NCBI GenBank assembly: GCA_910589415.1
Contig: OU342630.1
Span: 83,200,186 to 83,264,185, forward strand
Direction: 5' to 3'
Source of the DNA: Malachius bipustulatus
Taxonomy: Eukaryota; Arthropoda; Insecta; Coleoptera; Melyridae
DNA: 64,000 nt
Position 1 is the first letter of the stretch. Each line of letters opens with the position of its first letter. The position numbers were made by a program, and so were the translations under genes. Below, in pieces: positions 44,416 to 55,945 of the stretch. The notes beneath the pieces were generated by a model that saw nothing but the letters and a program-made list of their open reading frames with translations, made no database searches and was not told the DNA's origin.

Positions 44416-45894
44416 TTTTTTTGTTTACGAAATCTCAGGAATCGTTTAAGATTCAGAACTTAGCTTTCGTATAATATATTCGTATAATATAAAAAAATTA
44501 AAAACAAACGATGTTTTTCTCCACAACAAACCATGTTGCCACTTTCATGTTTTCCATCATGAAATGATGTTTTTGTCTTGAACGGTTCATGTTAGAGCTT
44601 TTGGTCAGAAATAATTTTTGATTCCGGGCTGTTGTGCTACGTTACGTCACTTGATGAACTTGAAAACAAGCTTCAGAAAATGGCCCACGATAAGTGAAAG
44701 CTTCAATATAAAAGAGCCTCAATGCAGCAAAATCATGTCGTTGATACCCCAGCCTTTTATTGTTTTTTTAAAATAGCGAAAAACAACAGCAACTGTCAAT
44801 CTCATTTCAATATGAGTGAAAGACCAGCCCAGCCGAAGAGAACTTGTTGATGAGGGGTCAACGTGAGCTTATTACCGAAGTAACAAACCAACGGCTCCGA
44901 TAATGATTTTCGATGGCACATCACAGGCAGGCAGGGATTAACTCTATAAAGCTCTACGAGCACATCTGTTCTATAGAAACAAAATAATCAAACCAGGAGC
45001 TTCGGAATGGAGTGGTAATAATCTGAAAAAGTGATTAAATATAATTTTTCATAATTACAGTCTCCCCGACACGTCTGCTGCTGTGCGCATCCTTGCGGAC
45101 GAGCCACGTTGCGGACACGTCGACAGTGCGGTAGGATAATAATTATCGAATAATAAGTTTTTTCGGGCCAGCTTCGTTCGCCTAATGACTGTCGACTGGC
45201 CAACAAAAAAACGTAATTATATAATTAGTTATGCCCAGAATGACAGTGAAAGAGTCAGGTATAAGCCGGGGAGTTAGACGAGTCACCTCCATTATGATCG
45301 CTAATGAATGAGCATTTTTCAATTCTCACAATGGTCAGTATATTTCTTGTGCTGAGGCAGTTCTTGGTCGCTGCTGAAAAACACTTCGTTCTGTCTCTTG
45401 GTTAACGCTTTGCGTTTATTAATTTCGTTACCGGACCAGTTTATTTTCATTAAGAGCAACAATATGTGTAATTTATTTACTTGCAGTCACTTGATAATAC
45501 ATACTCGTATGCTCATTCGCGCAAGCAAGTATTTGTATTATAATAGAACTTTTAAAGTTATTGGAGGTCACTGAAATTTTAATGAAGTGCATTTTAACGG
45601 AATTCATTTTTCATGTTTTACTCCATAATTTTATGTTAATAGCTGGGATGGTTTATAAATAAAACGATGAAAAAGCTATACGCTTATGATGCACGTCATG
45701 CAATTCTATTACTGTAATTAATTTTGAAGTCTATTAAAAGTATGTAATACAAAAGGAATCAAATAAAATGTTGCTTATTCTGCACTGTATGTATACAGAG
45801 CTGTATCTTAGATGCACCTAAATTATACAGTTAGCCACGTTCTTATTAGAGTCTCAGAAAATTAGAAACTAATTAATAATAATAAAAAATAAAA
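44416..45894. other. no gene seen
   Basis: No supported gene. 44900-45260 is less AT-rich with GCGGACGAGCCACGTTGCGG-like sequence but gives no recognisable protein. Confidence 0.4.
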
Positions 45895-48060
45895 AAGTGT
45901 TTTTTAAATCTTTATATCAAATTCTTCTAGGAAAATGACACAAGGGCTTTAACCCCACTTGCTTTAATGAAAAAAAACAACCCTAATTTTTCCTCGACAT
46001 ACCAGCAAAACAATTTGCATTAATTTGTTTTCTTATGTAAATTTAATCATAAATTTAATCACAAAACTATGCGACATAAAAGAAAATGTTTGTTAATGAA
46101 ATAATTTCTGGATCCTTACCTGAGATCCTTTCAGGAGAATGACTGAAAACCTTGAACCCCATCCACTTTCTTGAATAGATAAAAAGGACAGCCCCCCCCC
46201 CCCCCAATTTTATTTTATTAAGGTTTTTTCTTATTTACATCTAACAAATAATGAAATATGTCTGGATCCTTACATGAAATCCTTTCAGGAGAATGACTGA
46301 AAACCTTGAACCCCATCCACTTGGTTGAATAAATAAAAAGGACAGCCCCCCATTTTTTGACTCTCATAACAGCCAAATGTTTTATTAAGTTGTTTTCTTA
46401 TTTACATTTGATATCACAAAAGCAATGCGACATAAAAGAAAATCAGGAAATAGTTTCTGGATCCTTAGCTGAGATCCTTTCAGGAGAATGACTGAAAACC
46501 TTGAACCCCATCCACTTTCTTGAACAAATAAAATGGAATTTTTGGCCCTTATAACAGGCAAAAATGTTTTATTAAGTTGTTTTATTATTTACATTTAACA
46601 TCACAAAAGCTATGCGACATAAAAGAAAATAATGAAATAGTTTCTGGATATTTAGATGAGATCCTTTCAGGAGAATGACTGAAAACCTTGAACCCCATTT
46701 ACTTTCTTGAATAAATAAAAAGGACAGCCCCTCATTTTTTGACTCTCATAACAGCCAAAAATGTTTTATTAAGTTGTTTTCTTATTTACATTTAATATCA
46801 CAAAAGCAATGCGACATAAAAGAAAATCAGGAAATAGTTTCTGGATCCTTAGCTGAGATCCTTTCAGGACAATGACTGAAAACCTTGAACCCCATTTACT
46901 TTCTTGAATAAATAAAAAGGACAGCCCCCAATTTTTTGACTCTCATAACAGCCAAAAAATTTTATTAAGTTGTTTTCTTATTTACATTTGATATCACAAA
47001 AGCAATGCTACATAAAAGAAAATAAGGAAATAGTTTCTGGATCCTTAGCTGAGATCCTTTCAGGAGAATGACTGAAAACCTTGAACCCCATCCACTTTCT
47101 TGAACAAATAAAATGGAATTTTTGGCCCTTGTAACAGGAAAAAATGTTTTATTAAGTTGTTTTCTTATTTACATTTAACATCACAAAAGCTATGCGACAT
47201 AAAAAGAAAATAATGAAATAGTTTCTGGATCCTTAGATGAGATTCTTTCAGGAGAATGACTGAAAACCTTGAACCCCATCCACTTTCTTGAACAAATAAA
47301 ATGGAATATTTGGCCCTTATAACAGGCAAAAATGTTTTATTAAGTTGTTTTCTTATTTACATTTAACATCACAAAAGCTATGCGACATAAAAGAAAATAA
47401 TGAAATAGTTTCTGGATCCTTAGATGAGATCCTTTCAGGAGAATGACTGAAAACCTTGAACCCCATTTACTTTCTTGAATAAATAAAAAGGACAGCCCCC
47501 AATTTTTTGACTCTCATAACAGCCAAAAATGTTTTATTAAGTTGTTTTCTTATTTACATTTGATATCACAAAAGCAATGCGACATAAAAGAAAATAAGGA
47601 AATAGTTTCTGGATCCTTAGCTGAGATCCTTTCAGGAGAATGACTGAAAACCTTGAACCCCATCCACTTTCTTGAACAAATAAAATGGAATTTTTGGCCC
47701 TTGTAACAGGAAAAAATGTTTTATTAAGTTGTTTTCTTATTTACATTTAACATCAAAAAAGCAATGCGACATAAAAGAAAATAAGGAAATAGTTTCTGGA
47801 TCCTTAGCTGAGATTCTTTCAGGAGAATGACTGAAAACCTTGAACCCCATCCACTTTCTTGAACAAATAAAATGGAATTTTTGGCCCTTGTAACAGGAAA
47901 AAATGTTTTATTAAGTTGTTTTCTTATTTACATTTAACATCAAAAAAGCTATGCGACATAAAAGAAAATAATGAAATAGTTTCTGGATTCTTATATCAAA
48001 TGCTTATAATCGAATGCACCCAACTTGCTCAAATTCCAAAAAAAAACTCTACCCCTATTT
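45895..48060. repeat. satellite array of two interleaved unit types (about 187 and 196 bp)
   Basis: The anchor GACTGAAAACCTTGAACCCC starts at 46141, 46295, 46490, 46677, 46874, 47070, 47258, 47445, 47642 and 47829. The spacings are 154, 195, 187, 197, 196, 188, 187, 197 and 187 bp. Units are of two kinds: type A continues AAATAAAAAGGACAGCCCC and ACTCTCATAACAGCC (about 196 bp); type B continues AAATAAAATGGAATTTTTGG (about 187 bp). The order is A A B A A B B A B B. The edges (from about 45895 and up to 48060) carry diverged units. The first A unit is short and contains a run of 13 C. Units are highly similar otherwise, so the array is young. No protein frame spans it. Confidence 0.93.
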
Positions 48061-49307
48061 TTTTTTCACCCAACAACTGCCAAAGAATATTTTGTAAATA
48101 TACATATACAACTAAAGCTGATAAAGTATAAGCTATAAAGCATCAACAACTGACGATAATTTTCTAATTTTTGGTTTCTACTCCCATGTTCATTAAGTAG
48201 CTTTGTTTACTGCATTATTTAAGAAGGAAATTATCATAATATAATCAAGTTTTAAAATAGGCTAGTTTGCCATACTCATCCCACAAGTATATCAAGTCAA
48301 AAATGCATATATGTACTTACGAATGGACATAACACATTTTTTTGTCTCTTACCTGGATTTTATTAATATTACGAGATGTAATAATAGTTAAGATCTAATT
48401 AAGGATCCTTCAGATAGATACCTGATCCACTTCTGGGTAGCTGGAGAAACAGACGCCAAACAGAAACTAAAGATAAATTGTTATTAATGCATCGAATCAA
48501 GGCAGACCATTTAATTAATTGCCTAACATATTCTCATATTCTTATAATATACAGCTTTACACGTCAATGAACTTTTATATCAATAATTACATCGGGAGGA
48601 ACAATTATTATTAAGAGCGCTTCAGATATGCAATTAGACCGTACAGCAAGGTCATTCGGAGAGTCCTTTAATAATACCGGGCGATTAGTTATAGTAATGG
48701 TCGTACCAGATAGGAATATTTACACTTTGAATACATTTATCTATTATTGAATATATAATTCTATAATTACTTACCGTTTAGGAATACGAGTTTCAGCAGC
48801 AGGCTTTGAGACCTATGTCCCTATGTCGTTGAATGATGGGCATTTGCAATTTTTTTCTAAATTGTAGAAAGGAGTTTAATATCAAAATCTTTCAGTTCAG
48901 GATCAATATTTTTCTGAAGCGAATTAGGATGAATATGCTTCAACTCTGATATGATTTTTCATCACGATTTCGTCTACTATTGTACAAAAGTTATCATCTA
49001 TTCTAGAATGGAAGTAAGAATAAGTTAGTATCTAGGTACAGTTTTAACCGTATATATGGTAATGAGTAAAATCGGTACCTCATCAGTTACTTAATATGAG
49101 TAAAATAAAAAAACTCGACTTTCCACCCCTAAAGTTTTAAATCTTTAAATCGGGATGGTTGAGTTTGTCACACCTCATTTGAAAGGCATTTTCAATCTCT
49201 ATTCGAGAGTGTTAATTTTGTTTATTCTGTTGCCTAGAGTTACGGATATAATGACATTAGAAATATTTATTTTTGATAAAAGAATTAAATTATCAAAGAC
49301 TTATTTG
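48061..49307. other. no gene seen
   Basis: AT-rich, with no open frame of note and no repeat I could match. Confidence 0.4.
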
Positions 49308-49553
49308 TTATACTTCTTGCCGAATATACGCCTTAAATCTTCTACCTATATTATTTGGTCTGTTGACATATATTTTAGACTTCAAATAACCCCACAAAAA
49401 AGAATCTGGTAGAGTTAAGTCAGGAGAACGGACTGGCCACTCTACTGAACCACGTCTACCAATCGGGTACACAGTGTCAGGAAACACAACTTCAAATAGG
49501 TCCCCACGCATTATTTGCAAAATGCGGTGGCGCACATAAAATCTTGAAAACAA
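49308..49553 (-). pseudogene. mariner-like transposase C-terminal fragment
   Basis: The minus strand is open for 81 codons and reads VVFPDTVYPIGRRGSVEWPV, then RSPDLTLPDSFLWGYLKSKI and YVNRPNNI. This is the third catalytic aspartate block of mariner-type DDD/E transposases (typical form WPPRSPDLTPLDFFLWGYLK), with the proline and leucine swapped to LPD. The first two catalytic blocks are missing upstream, though a DNA-like HRILQIMRGDLFEVV may be the distorted strand before it. It is a different family from the fragment at 262-810, with a better preserved motif. It cannot be active on its own. Confidence 0.8.
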
Positions 49554-50561
49554 TCCAATTCTTTAAGTTACAGTTCTTTTTCCTTAACCTGAACTAATAA
49601 GTTAGTTCAGATGCACACATGCATTTTTTTGCATGTTTCAGCAGAAACGATCTGTATGCTCTGTTCGACGACATAAGGCAAAAATTTTTTTTTTCTTCAA
49701 ACGTCAGTAAATCAGCGATGTCTAGCTTATATTGTTTTCCCTCCCTACCAATTTGTTTCTTCTATTTGTGCGGACTTTCTTCTACATCCAGCAAAATAAC
49801 TGGTTTTCTTCATTAATTTAGACATTTGGACCTCATTTAGGAATATCGCGAACATATCCCCGTCACAAAATTTTCTCTCTATTCTACTAAATTGCTCATT
49901 ATTCTATTTAACTGTTGCATGTGATATTGGGCGATCGAGACTTGACAATGAACAAATTGCATACCTACCTACATATGAGTTCTTATTCTATCACCATGAC
50001 CAATCATTATTAGAATGTGTATTCTTTTCTTTTTTTATTGAAAATGCACACATGCACTGCAGGGAAATCCTTGTGACTCTCTGAGAGCGGTGCATGAGCG
50101 AAGATGCCGATTCACGTTGGCTTTGAATCGTTGCAGGTTGCAGGCTTTATCATTTAAATAACGAATCATCACTAAACAATATCCTCCCTAGTGCTTCGTT
50201 TGTAAAAATTTTTTCTAGTTCAAATCAAAATAACATTACGCCCATTTCTGTTGTTTTTTCTCTTTTGTTGTGTTAAATCTGGAGTCTGAAATTTTATTGA
50301 CGACTATAAAAGAATAAAAAAATATGAACTTTACAATATTTACGTTCCGTAACTAGGCGACAGAATAAAAAAATTCACACTCACAATCACAAATAAAAGC
50401 GAGTTAAAACCAGGGGTGAATTTTTACGCTCTTATACTAATACTAATGTAAGTGTAATTTAATAATCAAACATGGACCTGTTTTGGATTTTTTTAATTCT
50501 AAAAATATTAACTGAGAAAATTAATGTCTTGTAAAATTCATTACATATATGGTTTACAATT
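49554..50561. other. no gene seen
   Basis: AT-rich with several short frames that have no recognisable domain. The upstream part of the transposase at 49308-49553 is not readable here. Confidence 0.4.
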
Positions 50562-52658
50562 GATCAGTAACTCGCGCACTCGGAGCTTACTGTGATAAAC
50601 TACCTACACTTTTTAAGAGTAGTCAATTTTATTACCGCAGTGCTGTAAGTTCTTTTTGTAAATAGGAAAAATATGACCATTTTTGTAAAAAAAAATAAAA
50701 CTGGCAACAGTGCACTGAATATGTGAATAAGTTCAGATTAGATATCATTTTCATTTTTTTTCCATGGCGATGACGTCATTTTAATATTTTATATTGTGAA
50801 GTGAATTTGAGCGGTTTTGTTGTTGCTTGTTGCTAGATACGAAAATCGGTTTTTAGGTCCCTGATGATGCTGCAGCCATGTAGGCTTATTGTATCTTTCC
50901 GTAGCTATTGGTTTTTGGCTATTCAAATAACTCTGTTCCCTTCACAAGGTTCAGAAGTTTGCTTACCAAGGCTTTCCCCGACATCATGTCATCGGTATTG
51001 TTTCCCATGATTGAGTGTCGCGTTCGATTGAGTGCTGGGCACTCAAAGATTACATGGAAAGCTTCCTGTTTCGTCTTCCTCATTCCATAGTCTGCATGCT
51101 GGTTCTCCATTGAAGATACCCAGCTTCTTCAGGTGTTGTTTCAGGTGGCAGTGTCCTGTAAGAAGTTCCACCACTGTTTTAACTTGCACTCTGTTTAAAT
51201 GCAGTAGTTTATTGGCAAGTTTTGGAGATGGTTCTAGCTATTGTTGTTTCCTGGTATGTGGTTCGAATATGCTTTGTGTTGGTTACTTGTCCAACTAGCT
51301 ATCGCGCCACGTGCCATGTTCCTGGTAGTTCCAAACATTGGTTCTGGTCCTGTGAAGGCAGTTGCCTTGCCCTCTTTGGCCAGTTCATCCGCCGTTTAGT
51401 TACCAACTACTCCTGGTGACCATGCACCCGATACCCAAACAAGTTGTTACCTTGTTTTGTTTTGCCAGATCTTTGAGGTCGTTGATGCATTCCCATACCA
51501 GCTTTGATTTGGTTTTGTAGCATGCAAGAGCTTTCAGGCTGGCCTGGCTGTCGGAGAGTATGTAGATTTCCCCATTCTTATACTTTCTTCTCATACATTC
51601 ACCGGCACATTGCTGTATTGCATGTATTTCGGCTTGCATGATTGTAGTGTGCTTCCCTAATGATACAGACATGCTGTATCTAGGGGACACTCCATACAAA
51701 CCGGCTCCTGCTCCTAAGTCTGTTTTGGAACCGTCTGTGTACCAGATCAGTCCTCTTTTCAGACATAGCTCTTCCATTTGTTTTCATTTTTCCCAATCGA
51801 TCAGGACTTTGAAGCTTTTCTCAAATGTGATTTTTGGGCTCATCCCATCAGAGTGCATCACAAGCAATGGATCAGTGATGGAATGGGCTATTCTGGAGTG
51901 ATCTAGTGGTCCAGGTTTACCCCAGTTGTTATTTTGTTCCAGCCTATATGCCCCTATCCTCGCCTCGCTTTTGATATTATAATATCAAGAGGAGGTAGGT
52001 TTAGTATAGCTTCTAGAGCTGCTGTTGATGTGGTGTTCATGGCTCCCATTATGCACAGACATGCCAGTCTTTGAACACCTTGGCGTTTCCTATTACCCTG
52101 TCTCTGGCTGGTTTTGGGCCACCAGATCAGGCATCCATAATTATGTCATTATGGGTCTGATCACGGCTGTATATAGCCAGTGAACCACATGTGGTTTAGG
52201 GCCCATGTTTTTGCAAAGGACCTTCTGCATGACATCAAGGTCCTTTTGCTTCAGTCTATGGTCTTCTGCAGGTGTGAGTTCCATTTCTGGGTTTCGTATC
52301 CAGTTCTGGGTCGAATTTCTTCCCTAGCGGACCTTTTGAGCAGTTGCCAAACTTCATTAATTTTTCATTAATCATCAATCATAATTTTTAACATTTTCAA
52401 TTCATCTGTAAAGTAGTTATGTGAAAAAAAAATTGATGAATCATATATGATCTCGGTTCCAGATACTATAATAGTATACTGAATGATTCACTTATTTTCA
52501 TCATGGTTATTAAAATAATTTATTAGCTTCAATCTTGGATGAGGGAAACTCTGTAACTCGAAAACTAACCATCGGATTGAATTTTTTTTTTTGTAGATTT
52601 TCGTTAATTTTAATGGGCTCAATAACGCCCTCTATTCGGAGCTCGCGAGTTTCTGATC
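50562..52658. mobile_element. second copy of the 546-bp TIR element, split by a LINE
   Basis: The left part (50562-50817) matches 5880-6115: GATCAGTAACTCGCGCACTC, then TTTTTAAGAGTAG, then ATGTGAATAAGTTC. The right part (about 52347-52658) matches 6130-6425: CATTTTCAAT, CTCTGTAACTCGAAAACTAA, TAATGGGCTC, ending TTTCTGATC. Between them lies about 1.5 kb of LINE sequence absent from the first copy, so this copy was the insertion target. Confidence 0.8.
50818..52346 (-). pseudogene. LINE RT thumb, RNase H and zinc knuckle, inserted in a TIR element
   Basis: On the minus strand the order is: thumb block VQRLACLCIMGAMNTTSTAA (52030-52090), then IWYTDGSKTDLGAGAGLYGV (51690-51750) with the first RNase H aspartate, IMQAEIHAIQQCAGE with the catalytic E, IYILSDSQASLKAL with the next D, then decayed sequence, with FTGPEPMFG-like words near 51340-51355. 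A C-terminal block KQEAFHVIFECPALNRTRHS (51010-51070) is the end of the CCHC knuckle. The frame from 51777 to 51400 is intact for 125 codons. Upstream RT is missing (5' truncation). It is close to the LINE at 27321-29388 in class. Its 3' end lies near GTTGTTGCTTGTTGC at 50820-50835, perhaps a decayed (AAC)n tail. The TSD could not be defined. Confidence 0.85.
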
Positions 52659-53158
52659 ACCTGTTTATAAGAAACTAAAATAACAAATAATATAAAATAA
52701 TAACATGTAAGAATAATAAAAAAAAAACACAAAATAATAACAAATAAATACCTAAAAAATTAATAAAAAAATATTTTTGAAATTTTAAATTACAACCTCT
52801 CTAAAAGTTTTTAGTTTTTCAATACATTAGGTACAGCGTTCTCTATTGGTATCTTTTGTCAATAAGGTACGGTTTAAAATAATTTATCAAACCATTTTAC
52901 CATTTATCAAATATCACTAACTTAAAATAAATAAGAAAATTATTTGATAAACTGTGAAACACATTGAAAAAGAGGAAAAAGATTGTTGTAATTGGTTGAT
53001 GAACTAATTAATGTTAATGAGTTTCAACAAACTGTCCATTAAAAAAAGGAATATACAAGCAAAGAAACGTTTTTTTTTTTCAAACAAAAACAAATTATAT
53101 TGACCAAACGTAAAAACTCTTTATAGGCTCAAAAAATGGAGCCTAGGCTCTGAAAAGC
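52659..53158. other. no gene seen
   Basis: Very AT-rich (AATAATAA-type runs at 52680-52780), with no gene. Confidence 0.45.
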
Positions 53159-53160
53159 TA

Positions 53161-55070
53161 TACCTCAGTCGGCCAAAAGATATAGTAATAAAAGTGCGCG
53201 GTAAATTTACAATCCAGGTAGGCAGACCTTATACACAAGAATTATACAGGGTGTTACACAAAAGGAGGTCAAGCTCTTGGCCACAGATTGCTGGGCCAAA
53301 AATAATGACACTTTCCTTATGCCATTTTTCACATAGGCGTCCCATTTTCAAGATACAGGGTGTCAAACTTTAAATAAAAAAAAGTTTTTTATCAATAACT
53401 CCATTATTTTTTAAGATACTCACTTGAAAATTTGCATAGCCTTCTTTCTTATGCAGACACACATTTTTAGGAAAAAAAAAATCAAAGAAAATCCAAGCGC
53501 GAGCGCACGAAAGGGGGTTTATGGCAGACCTTGGCCCCCCAAACACTTTTCTGCGTACGCCTATGGCTCTGATGTATGGTTTTTTTGATTGAGCGTTTAT
53601 TTGTTTTACTATCCTCACTCTTATAACATTTTGATTTGGGCCTTCGTTTACGAGATATATCAACATGTTTGGGTGTGTGCCATTGATCAACTTACTGATA
53701 TTTAAATTTCCCAATTTATTTTTAGAGCGGTGATTCGGTGGTGGCTGATTCGGTTATGGTTATGGAGCTTAGGGTTATGGTTGAATTCGTTAAGGGGGTA
53801 AGGGGGAGCATGAGGAAAGTGGTGTTAAAGTTTGGCGGGGGGTAACGGGGCGAAAAAAAAATTTCAAAAGTTGCGTGAATAGTGAAAACTTTTATAAATA
53901 AATATTTTGTTTTTATAAATAAATCGTTGTGTATGAATAGTATTATTTCTTTTTACAAATAAATATTTTACCCTTTACTTTTGTCTTTGCCCTGGTTGTT
54001 GTAATAAATAATATCGAAAGCAGGGAAAGGGAAAGGGGAAGGGGGGCAGAGAAAGAAGATTAAATGAAAAAGGAAAATGAAAAAAGTAAAAAAGTTGATT
54101 GAAAAAAGTTAAGAGTTAAAAAATGAATGAGAGATGAGCAGTGCGACTAAAAAAGAGTGAACGAACGTGTGGTCGCGGAGCCTGATTCTGGCGTTGCTAG
54201 GTTTGCCACCAAATTGTTAATTTTGATTGTTAGAGACGCACTTCCCCATTGTCGCTATCCCCCTACGGCAAGTGACCTTAAGCGGTAAGTTGTCTTTTCT
54301 GCCCTTAGTTACAGTTTTTATTGTATTATCCTACATTTGTTTCACTTACCATTACAGTCAACTTTTTAACAATGAAACGTCAACTTACCGAGGTGGTAGT
54401 GAGAAAAGGTAATTTAATACACCGCCATGTTTAATTATTGAAAATAAAAAAGAAATTGGGAAATTTAAATATCAGTAAGTTGATCAATGACACACACCCA
54501 AACATGTTGATATATCTCGTAAACGAAGGCCTAAATCAAAATGATATAAGAGTGAGGATAGTAAAACAAATAAACTCTCAATCAAAAAAACCATACATCA
54601 GAGCCATAGGCGTACGCAGAAAAATTTTGGGGGGCCAAGGTCTGCCATAAACCCTCTTTCGTGCGCTCGCGCTTGGATTTTCTTTGATTTTTGTTCCTAA
54701 AAATGTGTGTCTGCATAAGAAATAAGGCTATGCAAATTTTCAAGTGAGTATCTTAAAAAATAACGGAGTTATTGATAAAAAACTTTTTTTTTATTTAAAG
54801 TTTGACACCCTGTATCTTGAAAATGGGACGCCTATGTGAAAAATGGCATAAGGAAGTGTCATTATTTTTGACCCAACAATCTGTGGCCAAGAGCTTGACC
54901 TCCTTTTTTGTAACACCCTGTATACACAAACCTTAGAATGCCCTTCTCATTGGTTTACCGGAACCAGGCAACCAATAAATAAGGCACTATCTGCCTATAC
55001 AGATGTGACTACTTGGACCTTAAAAGTTTGTGCGCAGTTTTATTACTATATCTGTTGGTCGACTGAGGTA
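53161..55070. mobile_element. second copy of the 228-bp MITE, split by a foldback
   Basis: It begins TACCTCAGTCGGCCAAAAGA and ends ATCTGTTGGTCGACTGAGGTA-type sequence, flanked by TA (53159-53160 and 55071-55072). Without the insert (53247-54920 plus its TA duplicate) it is about 232 bp and aligns in inverse orientation to the copy at 26056-26283, including CTTATACACAAGAATTATA and CCGGAACCAGGCAACCAATA. Confidence 0.88.
53247..54920. mobile_element. 1674-bp foldback element with arms of about 480 bp
   Basis: The ends are CAGGGTGTTACACAAAAGGA and the complementary CCTTTTTTGTAACACCCTG, flanked by TA on both sides (53245-53246 and 54921-54922). The arms (53247-53722 and about 54447-54920) are nearly identical inverted copies; CAGGGTGTCAAACTTTAAAT in the left arm has its complement in the right. 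The loop (about 53735-54430) is unique, with a G-rich part at 53736-53860. The intact MITE copy at 26056 gives the empty site and shows a 2-bp TA duplication. Both arms hold an open frame (53370-53714 minus, 54438-54650 plus) that is the same sequence read outward from the centre; there is no known domain. Confidence 0.9.
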
Positions 55071-55072
55071 TA

Positions 55073-55862
55073 GTTTGAAAATCTCATGATATTTTTTTTT
55101 TACATTTATGTACGGTAGTCGGAAGGACAATAATTCCTGTGTGAAGTTTTGTTTCGATGCATAACAATAATAATTACAGTTGTTTTCATTGGAGCTATGT
55201 TGCTAGTAATAAAGCAGTTCATTCCCATTGACCATATGTGATCCAAATTACACGTTTGATTTATAATTCTAATCACTTTAATATAAAAAATGCGGTAGTC
55301 ATTATTTTTAATTTGAAGTTTTTTCTTTGACATTTAATTAATAACCAAATCATCACCTTGCATCTCTTCATTATACTCATTATATTCTTTGTTATAATTT
55401 TCTTTCTATGTATCGTAGGTACGTGTTGGGTTCATTGATCAGCCAAAAAGTGAAGCAGGTTAGACGAAGAGGAAACTACGTTGTTAATCTTTCTGAAATA
55501 AAATCGGTTCATTATTAAATGTTTCAAGTTCATATTATTCTTAGAAACTAGTAAGATGGAAGAGAATTTTTTCAGCTGGGTTTAAAGTGCGTTTCGCTAA
55601 AGCTCTGAATCCAAAAAGCTGTGAATCTAAAAAATGAGATGATGTAAACCGGCAGGTACAATTAGCTTCAAGGTAGCTTTATTTTATCAGACCTGCCCTT
55701 CATTTACATGAAAAATATTCAAAGATATCGATCATGGTTTCCACAAAAACCCGAATTTAAAAAACCCAAGTTCAAATAGATCCTCAAGTAGTCATGTTTG
55801 GGAGGGTGGTTTAAAAGGGAGAGACTATATTAGCTTTTAATCTCATGTAGGTATTTGACATG
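55073..55862. other. no gene seen
   Basis: AT-rich, no supported gene. CAGGTACAATTAG and ACCTGCC words at 55650-55700 do not form a clear structure. Confidence 0.4.
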
Positions 55863-55945
55863 TATATCCCATTTCAGACGTTTTTGAATTCAGAGTTGGC
55901 TATGGAAAATTCGAATTATGTTGGTACCTTTCCAAAAGCTGAGTT
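55863..55945 (+). repeat. inverted repeat arm (partner at 57890-57972)
   Basis: TATATCCCATTTCAGACGTT, then TTTGAATTCAGAGTTGGCTA, match the reverse complement of 57928-57972 (CACAGCCAACTTGAATCCAA and AACGTCTGAAATGGGATATA). The arms are about 45-85 bp and about 2 kb apart. They may be ends of one element or two copies of a short repeat. Confidence 0.55.

Noticed and set aside
46137..47990. Regularly spaced repeats that could suggest a CRISPR array
   Set aside because: The conserved part covers nearly the whole unit of 187-197 bp, with no short repeats separated by unique spacers, and the context is eukaryotic. It is a satellite.
53370..54650. Matching open frames of 70-114 codons in both arms of the foldback
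   Set aside because: They are the same sequence read from the inverted arms, have no known domain, and their differences are mostly amino-acid changing. There is no sign of protein constraint.
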